A program made the position numbers and the translations under genes. DNA of 64,000 nt from Bradyrhizobium lablabi (GTDB lineage: Bacteria > Pseudomonadota > Alphaproteobacteria > Rhizobiales > Xanthobacteraceae), in contig NZ_LT670844.1 of the NCBI RefSeq assembly GCF_900141755.1, forward strand, positions 6,172,501 through 6,236,500. The letters run 5' to 3'. The notes under the pieces are model-generated. The model saw nothing but the letters and a program-made list of their open reading frames with translations. It was not told the origin of the DNA and made no database searches. Position 1 is the first letter of the stretch, and each line of letters opens with the position of its first letter. Of this stretch, positions 15,815 through 23,874 are shown piece by piece.

Positions 15815-16210
15815 TCAAGAAAGCGCGCCGCTTGTGGGCGATCCCGGTGACCGGAAGGAAAGGTCAGGCGTCAGGTGCGTTGCGCAATTCGTCGACGCGT
15901 CCAGCCCATCGCGCGTCCGCAACATCGCCACCGCATCGACGATGCGACCCTCCTTCACCGGCATGCGGGCCGGATCGGGCGCGGCCGGCTTTTGGCCATC
16001 CCCAAACACCGCCTCAAGCACCACATCGCGGATGGCGCTGTAGCGCGCGTGATCGGGCTCATAACCGATCGTCAGCGGCAAGATGGCCGACGCCGTCACC
16101 AGGCTGAGGCGGCAGGAGGGGGCCGCGGGGTTGTCCGGCATCGGCGCGATCTCGACCCTGGCGTCGATGATGTCGGCGGACGCCAGGCGCAACCGCGTAA
16201 CACGCAGCAC
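15815..16210 (-). CDS. hypothetical protein, possibly a gene fragment
   Basis: A 131-codon frame with protein-like composition (RLRLASADIIDARVEIAP, then LTIGYEPDHARYSAIRDVVLEAVFGDG). The only start is a GTG without a clear ribosome-binding site. The frame continues eight codons further upstream to a stop with similar composition (TLRRLD), as if the 5' part had been lost. I do not recognise the family. It is convergent with the dehydratase gene. Confidence 0.35.
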   Translation of the reverse strand: MLRVTRLRLASADIIDARVEIAPMPDNPAAPSCRLSLVTASAILPLTIGYEPDHARYSAIRDVVLEAVFGDGQKPAAPDPARMPVKEGRIVDAVAMLRTRDGLDASTNCATHLTPDLSFRSPGSPTSGALS

Positions 16211-16611
16211 GTCAAGCCGGCGCAGGGTTGCGGCTTACGCGATGTCCGCTATGCGTCGGTAGCGATCAAATTCCGCAGCGCAGCGAAACGACGTGATGTG
16301 CCATCACCGGAAACACTCAGCATGAGCAGATGAAATGAAAACCAGTAAAGCGCGTACCCCCGCAGCGACGATGGCAGGCAAGATCATTTCCCTATCCTTG
16401 AACAGAATGAAGCATCCGCCGAAAAGAAAAGGCACAAACGATAAATAAAAATTTAAGTGTGGCGCCCTTGCGTCGGTGAATTGCAATTCTCAGTCTCTGA
16501 CGAGGCCAGCAGGACGTCGAATGATGACGCGTCGACGTGTGCTGAGCACAGCCGGTCTGGGCAGACTGGCATCGCGGGGCCAGTAGGACACGGACGGTCA
16601 GCGAGGTCGCG
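16211..16611. other. gene-free stretch upstream of the peroxidase gene
   Basis: About 400 bases. Its left end (around 16235-16260) contains GATGTCCGCTATGCGTCGG, which resembles the core of dispersed repeats in this group. The right half should hold the catalase-like gene promoter, but I see no convincing -35/-10 pair or operator. Confidence 0.35.
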
Positions 16612-17727
16612 TTGAATATGAAGCCATTCTGGTTTGGAGCGGGTCCAGTAAGTAATGCCGGAGTGCTCGTCCGACTGGGCGCGATCGGTGCGGTGATGCT
16701 GAGCGTGGCCGGGGCGTTCGCTTACGTGGGCGGCTGGCTCTCGCCAGTACGACTGACCCAGGACCGAATGATGGCTGCTTTCCAGGATGCCAACGGCACT
16801 CACGCCGGCTTCCGCCGCAACCATGCGAAGGGAGTTTGCGTCACCGGCTGGTTCGAAAGCAGCGGGCAGGCAGCGGCACTGTCGAAAGCCGCTGTCTTCA
16901 GGCCCGGACGCGTCCCGGTGGTAGGCCGCTTCGCGCTCGCTGGCGGCATGCCCTTTCAGACAGATGCGCCTGCGACGGTGCGCAGCATGGCGCTGCGCTT
17001 CCCGCTACCCGGCGGCGAGGAATGGCGCACGGGCATGAACAACATCCCGGTTTTCGCGGTGAACTCGGCGCGTGGCTTTTACGAGCAATTGCTCGCCTCC
17101 AGCCCCGATCCCGCGACCGGAAAGCCTGATCCGGTTAGAATGAAGGAATTCCTGGCCGCCCATCCGGAAACGGTCCGGGCGCTGCCGTTAATCAAGAAGC
17201 GCCAAGTCACTTCCGGTTTTGCAAACTCCACCTTCAATAGCCTCAATGCCTTCCGCTTCGTCGACGCCGCAGGCGCCTCGGTCCCCGTTCGTTGGTCCAC
17301 GGTGCCGGTGCAACCCTTCGCGGCTGACAGCGCAGAGCCATCAGCGGCAGGAGACAAGAACTACCTCTTCGATGACCTGATCGCCCAAATCGCGCAGCAT
17401 CCACAGCAATGGCGGCTGATCGTAACGATCGGCCAAGCCGATGACCCGACGAACGACGCCACGCTGCCCTGGCCCGCCGGCCGCCGGCAGGTCGACGCCG
17501 GGACGGTGACAATCGATCACGCATCGAGTGAGGACGATGGGCGCTGCACCGACGTCAACTACGATCCTCTGGTGCTGCCATCCGGCATCGAGCCATCCGA
17601 CGACCCGTTGCTGAGCGCCCGCTCCGCGGCCTATGCGCGCTCCTTCACGCTGCGTGCCGAAGAGGAGCATGAGAAGCCGCCCAGCGCGGTAACGGCGCCG
17701 GAAGTGCAAGCTGGAGGCAAGTCATGA
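16612..17727 (+). CDS. catalase-family peroxidase with N-terminal membrane anchor
   Basis: A 371-residue protein starting at TTG (six bases after GAGG) or at the ATG six bases later. An N-terminal hydrophobic segment (about 22-44) should anchor or export it. It has a short catalase-like core: the distal His in RRNHAKGVC (H71), ALRFPLPGGEEWRTGMNN near 125-140, the Asn segment FANSTFNSLNAF near 205, and a proximal Tyr candidate in RSAAYARSF near 340. This is the SrpA/catalase-like peroxidase group, shorter than true catalase. The cytochrome b561 gene overlaps its stop by four bases, suggesting electron delivery to or from the enzyme in the periplasm. Confidence 0.85.
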   Translation: MNMKPFWFGAGPVSNAGVLVRLGAIGAVMLSVAGAFAYVGGWLSPVRLTQDRMMAAFQDANGTHAGFRRNHAKGVCVTGWFESSGQAAALSKAAVFRPGRVPVVGRFALAGGMPFQTDAPATVRSMALRFPLPGGEEWRTGMNNIPVFAVNSARGFYEQLLASSPDPATGKPDPVRMKEFLAAHPETVRALPLIKKRQVTSGFANSTFNSLNAFRFVDAAGASVPVRWSTVPVQPFAADSAEPSAAGDKNYLFDDLIAQIAQHPQQWRLIVTIGQADDPTNDATLPWPAGRRQVDAGTVTIDHASSEDDGRCTDVNYDPLVLPSGIEPSDDPLLSARSAAYARSFTLRAEEEHEKPPSAVTAPEVQAGGKS

Positions 17728-18257
17728 CCACCAAAGCACGCTTCCCCGCTGCGTCCCGGCTTCTGCATTGGATGATGGCTGCCATGATAGTGGCAATGCT
17801 GTTCATCGGCGTGGGCATGGCCGCTTCGGTGTCCGCACGCTACGAGCTTCTGGTCTCGATCCACCGGCCGCTTGGAATAGCCATCCTTGTGTTGTGCGTG
17901 ATCCGTTTCGTGAACCGGTTCATCAATCCGCCGCCGGAGTTGCCCGATACGCTTCCATCCTTGCAGCGGTTCGCCGCCAAGGCATCGCACATCGTACTGT
18001 ATGCGCTCATGTTCATCATGCCGCTGGTCGGCTGGGGCATGCTCTCGGCGGCGCGCTATCCGATCGTGCTCTACGGGCCGCTGCGGTTGCCACCGATCCT
18101 GCCGCATGATTTGACGCTCTATGCGTGGCTCCGCGACCTCCACACTGACCTCGCCTACCTGTTCTTCGCGACCTTCCTCGCGCATTTCGGGGCAGCGCTT
18201 TTCCACGGCCTGATCCGGCGCGATGGCGTGCTCGAGAGCATGGCGTCGTGGCGGTAA
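17724..18257 (+). CDS. cytochrome b561
   Basis: A 177-residue four-helix membrane protein of bacterial CybB type. Heme-ligand histidines are recognisable in ASRLLHWMMAAM (helix 1), LVSIHRPLGI (helix 2), and the pair LRDLHTDLAYLFFATFLAHFGAALFHG (last helix). The ATG overlaps the TGA of the peroxidase gene. Such pairs are common, and the b561 is assumed to pass electrons between the quinone pool and the exported heme enzyme. Confidence 0.9.
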   Translation: MTTKARFPAASRLLHWMMAAMIVAMLFIGVGMAASVSARYELLVSIHRPLGIAILVLCVIRFVNRFINPPPELPDTLPSLQRFAAKASHIVLYALMFIMPLVGWGMLSAARYPIVLYGPLRLPPILPHDLTLYAWLRDLHTDLAYLFFATFLAHFGAALFHGLIRRDGVLESMASWR

Positions 18258-18489
18258 GCCATTTTTGTGGGCTCCTTACCGTTGAGTCTCCCATTTCTGT
18301 TTTGTTGAAGTTGGTTACCCACGGACCAGAGATGCAGTTTCCTGCGCGAGCCGGTCTTTTGGTCGTTCAAACTTGATCTTGATTTCTGATGGCAAAGATT
18401 GAACAAACTGGTGGCGGGAAGTAAGTCGAAAGCAAATTGGACGCCGAGCCTGAGAGGAATCACTTTGCAATGCGCATGTGACGCGTCGG

Positions 18490-20991
18490 TCAGTTCGCGT
18501 CCTGTGCGGCGCGATGTGCATCCGACAGCTTCTTCTCGTCCTCCGGCGTCAGCTTCGGCGGCTCGACCGAGATCGTCAGCTTGTTGAGCTTGCCGGTGAA
18601 CGTGAATGGGACTTGATAGTCGTGGTCATCTACCGGCGTGCCGGTTTTAGAGCCGATGTCGAAGGTCTCATCGACTGGCAGGGACAGCGGCACGGTGCGC
18701 TCCATCGTCTGCGTCGAGACGATCTTGCCGTCCACCGTCAACGTTCCGGTACCTGGACGGCCGATCCCGCTCATGTTGTTGAAGGCAAGTGTAGCAAAGC
18801 CGAGACCGTCGTATTTGAAGTCGAACACGATGGTGTGCTTACCGGACGAGAGCGCTTGCGGCCCTTCCCAGCGGACCCGTTTGAGCGCGAGCAGGTTCCA
18901 GGTGAAGACCGGCCTGCCCTTTAGCAGGTACAGACCATACCCGCCGAATCGCCCGCCTTCGGCGACAATCGACCCGTCGCCACCTCCTGGCGGGACATCG
19001 ATATCTGCAGTGATGGTGTAGGAGGTGTTGAGGAGCTGTGGCGCCACGCTGCCGGGTAGGCCAATGACGGGCGTCGAGTAGGTAAACACCTTCCGTCCCG
19101 CCGTCACCGAGGGCCGCGCCGCAACCAAGCGCGTTACGGCCGAGGCATCCAGCGGCAGAACCTGATACTTGGCGAACTCGCCAAACATAAGGTCTTTCAT
19201 CTCCTGCAGCCTGGTTGGATTGTCCGCGGCCAAATCAGTGTACTGCGTCCAATCATGCTGGACATCGTACAACTCCATCTTGTAGGCGGTCGCGGGATTT
19301 TCAATCGCCTTGCCGAGCAACGCCCACGGCGCACGGAGGGGAACCGAGCTCAGCATCCAGCCGTCATTGTAGAGGCCCTGCACGCCCGCCATCTCGAAGT
19401 ATTGGATGTGATGCGAAGAGGGTGCATCGGCATTGGCCTTGTCGAAGCTGTAGACCATGCTGACGCCTTCGATCGGCTTCTGCGCGATGCCGTCAACCTG
19501 CACCGGCGCCGGGATGCCGGTCGCCTCCAGGATCGTCGGCACGACGTCGATCACATGGTGGAACTGCCCGCGGGTGCCGCCCTTGTCCTTGATCCGCGCC
19601 GGCCAGGAGATCGCCATGCCATTGCGGGTGCCGCCGAAGAAAGACGGGATCTGTTTCGTCCACTTGTAGGGTGTATCAAACGCCCAGGCCCACGGAACCG
19701 CGAAGTGCGGGTAGGTTTCGCTGCTGCCCCAGGCGTCGTAGAACCTCATATTTTCGGCGACCGACGGATCGACGCCGTTATAGGGGAGAAGCTCGAAGAA
19801 CGCGCCGTTCATCGAGCCTTCCGCGCTCGCGCCGTTGTCGCCGCTGATGTAGATGATGAGCGTGTTGTCGAGCTTGCCCATGTCCTCGACCGCCTGGACG
19901 ACGCGGCCGATCTCGTGGTCGGTGTAGGCGAGAAAGGCAGCGTAGACGTTTGCCTGGCGGATAAAGAGTTTCTTTTCCTCGTCATTTAGAGAATCCCAGG
20001 TCTTCAGCAGCCTGTCCGGCCAGGCGGTCAGCTTGGCGTCCTGCGGGATGACCCCCAACCGTCTCTGGTTTGCGAAGATCTGGTCGCGCAGCGCGTTCCA
20101 GCCCTTGTCGAACAAATGCATGTCGCTGATCTTCTGGATCCATTCCGGCGTCGGGTGATGCGGCGCGTGCGTTCCGCCCGGGACATAATAGAGGAGGAAC
20201 GGCAGCGACGGATCGATGGAGTTCAACTTGTTCATCCAGCCGATGGCGTCATCGGCCATGGCGGTGATCAGGTTGTACTCGGGATGACCGATGTACGGGT
20301 AAATCTGCGTGGTGTTGCGGAACAGCATCGGGGTCCACTGGCTGGTGTCTCCGCCGACGAAGCCGTAAAAATATTCAAATCCCATGCCGGTCGGCCATTG
20401 GTCGAATGGGCCGGCCTGGCTGGTTTGGTAAGTCGGAGTATTGTGATCTTTCCCGAACCAGGATGTACGGTATCCGTTCTCCAGCAAGATTTGACCGATA
20501 GTGGTAGCATCCTTGGGGATGACGCTGTTGTAGCCGGGGAATCCGGTCGCCATTTCCGAAATCACGCCGAAGCCGACCGAGTGGTGGTTGCGGCCGGTGA
20601 TGAGGGCGGCGCGGGTCGGCGAACAGAGCGACGTCGTATGGAAATTCGTGTAGCGCAGTCCGTTAGCTGCAATCCGATCCAGGGTTGGGGTCGGGATGAC
20701 ACCGCCGAAGGTAGACGGCGCCCCGAAGCCAACGTCATCAGTCATGATCAGCAGGATGTTCGGCGCGCCCTTCGGCGGCACGACCCGCGTCGGCCACGCC
20801 GGTTTCGACTGCGCGGCGTTGAGATTGATGTCGCCCTTGAACGGCTGGGGTGGTGGCGGCAGGTAACGGCCGTCGATCGTCGTCGTGGCGTCGGGCGAAC
20901 CGGGCACGCCGGTCGTCTGCTGGGCCGTCGCCGGAACGAAGGCGAACACGGACCAAGTCAGAATAGTGAACGCCAGTGCGGGTGTTTTCAT
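18490..20991 (-). CDS. arylsulfatase (type I, formylglycine-dependent)
   Basis: A large 833-residue exported sulfatase with a signal peptide ending near ATAQQ (residue 24) and a strong GGGAGG site. The sulfatase core has NILLIMTDDVGFG (metal Asp pair, D85-D86) and CSPTRAALITGR, in which C123 is the residue converted to formylglycine. GKDHNTP follows near 180 and GDNGASAEGS (metal Asp-Asn) near 383. A C-terminal beta-rich domain of about 200 residues ends in DVPPGGGDGSIVAEGGRFGGYGLYLLKG and FTGKLNKLTISVEPPKLTPED. It would hydrolyse sulfate esters in the periplasm. No FGly-generating enzyme gene is nearby. Confidence 0.93.
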   Translation of the reverse strand: MKTPALAFTILTWSVFAFVPATAQQTTGVPGSPDATTTIDGRYLPPPPQPFKGDINLNAAQSKPAWPTRVVPPKGAPNILLIMTDDVGFGAPSTFGGVIPTPTLDRIAANGLRYTNFHTTSLCSPTRAALITGRNHHSVGFGVISEMATGFPGYNSVIPKDATTIGQILLENGYRTSWFGKDHNTPTYQTSQAGPFDQWPTGMGFEYFYGFVGGDTSQWTPMLFRNTTQIYPYIGHPEYNLITAMADDAIGWMNKLNSIDPSLPFLLYYVPGGTHAPHHPTPEWIQKISDMHLFDKGWNALRDQIFANQRRLGVIPQDAKLTAWPDRLLKTWDSLNDEEKKLFIRQANVYAAFLAYTDHEIGRVVQAVEDMGKLDNTLIIYISGDNGASAEGSMNGAFFELLPYNGVDPSVAENMRFYDAWGSSETYPHFAVPWAWAFDTPYKWTKQIPSFFGGTRNGMAISWPARIKDKGGTRGQFHHVIDVVPTILEATGIPAPVQVDGIAQKPIEGVSMVYSFDKANADAPSSHHIQYFEMAGVQGLYNDGWMLSSVPLRAPWALLGKAIENPATAYKMELYDVQHDWTQYTDLAADNPTRLQEMKDLMFGEFAKYQVLPLDASAVTRLVAARPSVTAGRKVFTYSTPVIGLPGSVAPQLLNTSYTITADIDVPPGGGDGSIVAEGGRFGGYGLYLLKGRPVFTWNLLALKRVRWEGPQALSSGKHTIVFDFKYDGLGFATLAFNNMSGIGRPGTGTLTVDGKIVSTQTMERTVPLSLPVDETFDIGSKTGTPVDDHDYQVPFTFTGKLNKLTISVEPPKLTPEDEKKLSDAHRAAQDAN

Positions 20992-21118
20992 GGACTGAGC
21001 CTCCCTCAGCGGAAGGCTACTCCGATCCGCTCTACGCGCTATGCAATTTCGGCAGAAGTGCAGGATTGGGCCTTGGTGGTCGCTCTGGTTAGATTCAACA
21101 TCGCGGCGGGCCTGATGT

Positions 21119-21195
21119 CGGTTCTAGGTCATTCGCGACGAGGTCGAGCCGACGGCAAGCCCGGCCGCGTCCGCTATGCCCCGAAAGCGGGAGTG
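21119..21195. repeat. dispersed intergenic repeat
   Basis: Between the arylsulfatase and hydrolase genes the segment running GGTCATTCGCGACGAGGTC to GTCCGCTATGCCCCGAAAG resembles a widespread Bradyrhizobium intergenic repeat that I remember. No reading frame is supported. Confidence 0.5.
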
Positions 21196-21359
21196 AATTC
21201 AAACGCGGCGTCGCGCGACCCGTCGGCGCCATCCGGATCTACGAATCGGAGTTTTTCAAAAACCTAATTTGTTGAAGCGGATCAACGTGATTTGGGCCGT
21301 CCAGTCCCTTTTGCAAAAATATTCTGGTTTTCGATTCACCCAAATCACTTCTAGAACTG

Positions 21360-21760
21360 TCGCCGTCTCGTCCCACTCGAGGGGCGTATCGCGATCGTCA
21401 CGGACGCGGGATGGGATGCGGTGGACGCGGCAGCGCTATTGACGAACAGCGCTTAAGCGGACGGCGAAGGCGTGTGGTCCTGACACCCCGACGCTGGTGT
21501 CAAGTTCGCGGAACGCAAGTTTCGCGGATGACGGTGGCAAAAGAGCCCGGTCACCGGGGAGAGCACGAAATAAGCCGTTAAAACCATTGCGTGCGGGAAT
21601 GCCGGGATGTTCCGGTGGACTCGTGGTGACTAACGCGCGTGTTTACTACACTACACGCGCGGCTGCGGGTGCATCGGCGCCCGGCATTCCCCACGCCCTC
21701 ACGGGGCGGAGAATTCAGCACAACTCGGGCGCATCGCGCCGCGAGGGCGCGGAGCCATAT
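21360..21760. repeat. long dispersed intergenic repeat, degenerate copy
   Basis: The block starting near TCGAGGGGCGTATCGCGATC, through GGGATGGGATGCGGTGGACG and AAATAAGCCGTTAAAACC, to GCCCTCACGGGGCGG matches from memory a long high-copy repeat in Bradyrhizobium and relatives. This copy appears degenerate, with parts missing after GGCAGCG. It fills most of the gap between 20992 and 21883, where no gene is supported. Confidence 0.55.
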
Positions 21761-21883
21761 CCTGACGTCATTGACGCAATTACCCCGGACGTAGTCGACG
21801 CGGATCATCCAACACGCGATGATCGCGACGATAGAGCAAGGCCTTCGGCCATCGCCAACGCAGAGATATCAGGGATCACAGCC

Positions 21884-22801
21884 ATGGATCGCCGCCACAT
21901 GTTGAAATCAACCGCCTCAACAGCGCTTGGAGCTGGTTTGCTGGTTTCCGCTGCCAGCGCAGCAAAAAGCGCGCAGCCGACGTCTTCGCACGAAAAGACG
22001 CGTGGCGCAGATTACGTCGAATGCGCTGACGGAACGAAGCTGGCGTATACCGATTGGGGCGCGGGCAAACCGGTCGTCTTCATTCACGCCTGGGCGCTGC
22101 CATCCGCGATGTGGGACTATCAGCGCGGTCCGCTCAGCGAAAAGGGCTTGCGTTGCATCGCCTATGACCGCCGGGGACACGGGCGCTCGGGGGTGCCGAA
22201 TGGCGGCTATGACTGCGATAATCTCGCCGACGATTTATCCACGCTTCTCGACGAGCTCGATCTGCACGGAGTGACGCTGGTCAGCCATTCGTTCGGAGCC
22301 GCCGAGGTCGTTCGCTATCTGAGCCGGCATGGTTCGAGCCGGATCGAAAAAATCGCGCTGATCGCGCCCGCGGGGACGCCGTTCGCGACGAAAACGGCGG
22401 ATAATCCAAACGGCGTCCCGCCCGAGCAGCTGGAGTTCTTTCGAACCAGGGTCCTGCAGCAGGAGGACGGCAAGAAGGCGTTCTTCACCGCCGACACTTC
22501 ACTGAGCCTGCAGAACTGGGGCATGGCGCTGATGCTGACGACGCCGCTTCGGGTCGCGGTCGAATGCAACAGGCAAATCACGTCAACCGATTTCCGCGCC
22601 GAATTGCCGAAGATCACCGTTCCAACCCTGATCATTCATGGCGACAACGACGTCTCCGCTCGGATCGAGACGACCGGGCGGCCGACCGCCGCGCTGATCC
22701 CGAATGCCGAGTTGAAGGTTTATGAGGGCGCGCCGCACGGCTTGTTTCTGACGCACAAGGAGCGCCTCAATGCGGACCTGCTCCGTTTCATAAAGGGATA
22801 G
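21884..22801 (+). CDS. Tat-exported alpha/beta hydrolase
   Basis: A 305-residue protein starting at MDRRHMLKSTASTALG. The longer upstream frame runs through a repeat and is rejected. The leader has the pattern DRRHMLKS plus a hydrophobic stretch ending SAASAA, consistent with Tat export. The core is a classical alpha/beta hydrolase: HAWALPSAMWDY (oxyanion), the nucleophile Ser in LVSHSFGA (about 133), Asp in HGDNDVSAR (about 252) and His in APHGLF (about 285). It most resembles non-heme chloroperoxidase/esterase-type enzymes. Substrate unknown. Confidence 0.88.
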   Translation: MDRRHMLKSTASTALGAGLLVSAASAAKSAQPTSSHEKTRGADYVECADGTKLAYTDWGAGKPVVFIHAWALPSAMWDYQRGPLSEKGLRCIAYDRRGHGRSGVPNGGYDCDNLADDLSTLLDELDLHGVTLVSHSFGAAEVVRYLSRHGSSRIEKIALIAPAGTPFATKTADNPNGVPPEQLEFFRTRVLQQEDGKKAFFTADTSLSLQNWGMALMLTTPLRVAVECNRQITSTDFRAELPKITVPTLIIHGDNDVSARIETTGRPTAALIPNAELKVYEGAPHGLFLTHKERLNADLLRFIKG

Positions 22802-22888
22802 GCCATCAAGAGATCGCGAAAATCCGTCAGCTCTCTACCTGGTCCATCGCACCTGCGGCGTCACCTCGCGCCGCAGCCTGATGTCGAT

Positions 22889-23074
22889 CTACATCGCCTG
22901 CAAAAAACTCTCTTCCGAGACGCAGGGGACGCACCGGTAGGTCAGCAAATCGAAATTCTGACCGTGCGGCTCGATCGAGGCCAACCTCATCTGTGTGCCG
23001 CATTTGATGCAGGGCATCTCGATCTCGGTCCGAAAGCGGGTGCAGGTCGGCGTCGGCCGGGGTATCTGCAGCAT
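22889..23074 (-). CDS. small zinc-ribbon-like hypothetical protein
   Basis: A 61-residue protein starting at MLQIPRPTPTCTRF; GAGGATACG precedes this ATG, whereas the ATG at 23113 has no ribosome-binding site. Two Cys-x2-Cys knuckles, in CIKCGTQM and CVPC separated by about 24 residues, suggest one zinc site. This kind of short protein is frequent in Bradyrhizobium. Function unknown. Confidence 0.65.
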   Translation of the reverse strand: MLQIPRPTPTCTRFRTEIEMPCIKCGTQMRLASIEPHGQNFDLLTYRCVPCVSEESFLQAM

Positions 23075-23311
23075 CGTATCCTCTATTCCCGGAGAAAGAA
23101 GACGCAACGCCAACCACTCGGGCCATCAGCCAGCCGTCACTATGTCCGATTCCCGACACAATTGGCAATGGGTCGCGGCGGCCAATCCGGGTTCCACGCC
23201 GAGGCTTTTTTCCTAGCGCCTGTCATCCAGGATCGGCCGGCGCCGCCGCAAGGGGCGGCGGCTTCCGGCTTGGTTTCGCGGCGGCGGGAGTCCCGCCGCA
23301 GCGGCGAAAAC

Positions 23312-23671
23312 TTATTGATGCGGCAGAATCGTGTACGGCGTGGTGTAGGGTTCGACACGCAGCGAGGAATTTGCAAGCAGCCCAATTTTCGCGGTCGGCG
23401 CCTGCTGCAATTCGCCGTTTTGGCCGCGGTGTACATTGTATTGCCACACCGTCATGTCGCCTTTCTGCGCCAGCGCGTGCGCGACCGCGCTGGCGTCGGC
23501 TCCCCCAAGAGCCTTGAGCTCGTCAGCCGAGAGCCCGATGATAATCTCGTCTTTGACGGTAACGACCTTGAACAAAACCATCTTGCTCTCCTGCGCCCAC
23601 GCGGCCTGCGCGCCAGCGACCATCAGAACCGCAGCAGTGCCGCACTTCACCCTATTGCGTTGAGAAAACAT
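23312..23671 (-). CDS. small exported hypothetical protein
   Basis: A 119-residue protein starting at MFSQRNRVKCGTAAVL, with AAGGA eleven bases upstream. A signal peptide is expected to end at AWAQES (about residue 26). The mature part is mixed alpha/beta: KMVLFKVVTVKDEIIIGLSADELKALGG, then DMTVWQYNVHRGQNGELQQAP. It lies downstream of the BamA paralogue on the same strand. I do not recognise a named family. GC-rich hairpins around 23240-23300 follow its stop and may terminate transcription. Confidence 0.6.
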   Translation of the reverse strand: MFSQRNRVKCGTAAVLMVAGAQAAWAQESKMVLFKVVTVKDEIIIGLSADELKALGGADASAVAHALAQKGDMTVWQYNVHRGQNGELQQAPTAKIGLLANSSLRVEPYTTPYTILPHQ

Positions 23672-23874
23672 GCATAGTCCTTCTGCTTGATGACGCACGT
23701 CAAATCCCTGACGTTCGGCCACCGGCGCCCATGAATCAATGTGGCCAAGATCGCAACTCCGCATTGGTCGCGCCGAGCAGCTCCGGGGTTCATGGCAAGG
23801 AAGCTTGGAGGCTATGTCGAATATCGAAACTGGTAGCCATTGCACCCAGCGGTGCAGATCGAGGCGCTCATCCC

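Noticed and set aside
21497..21883. Upstream extension of the Tat-exported hydrolase frame.
   Set aside because: It covers a non-coding repeat; the ATG at 21884 begins a complete Tat signal peptide.
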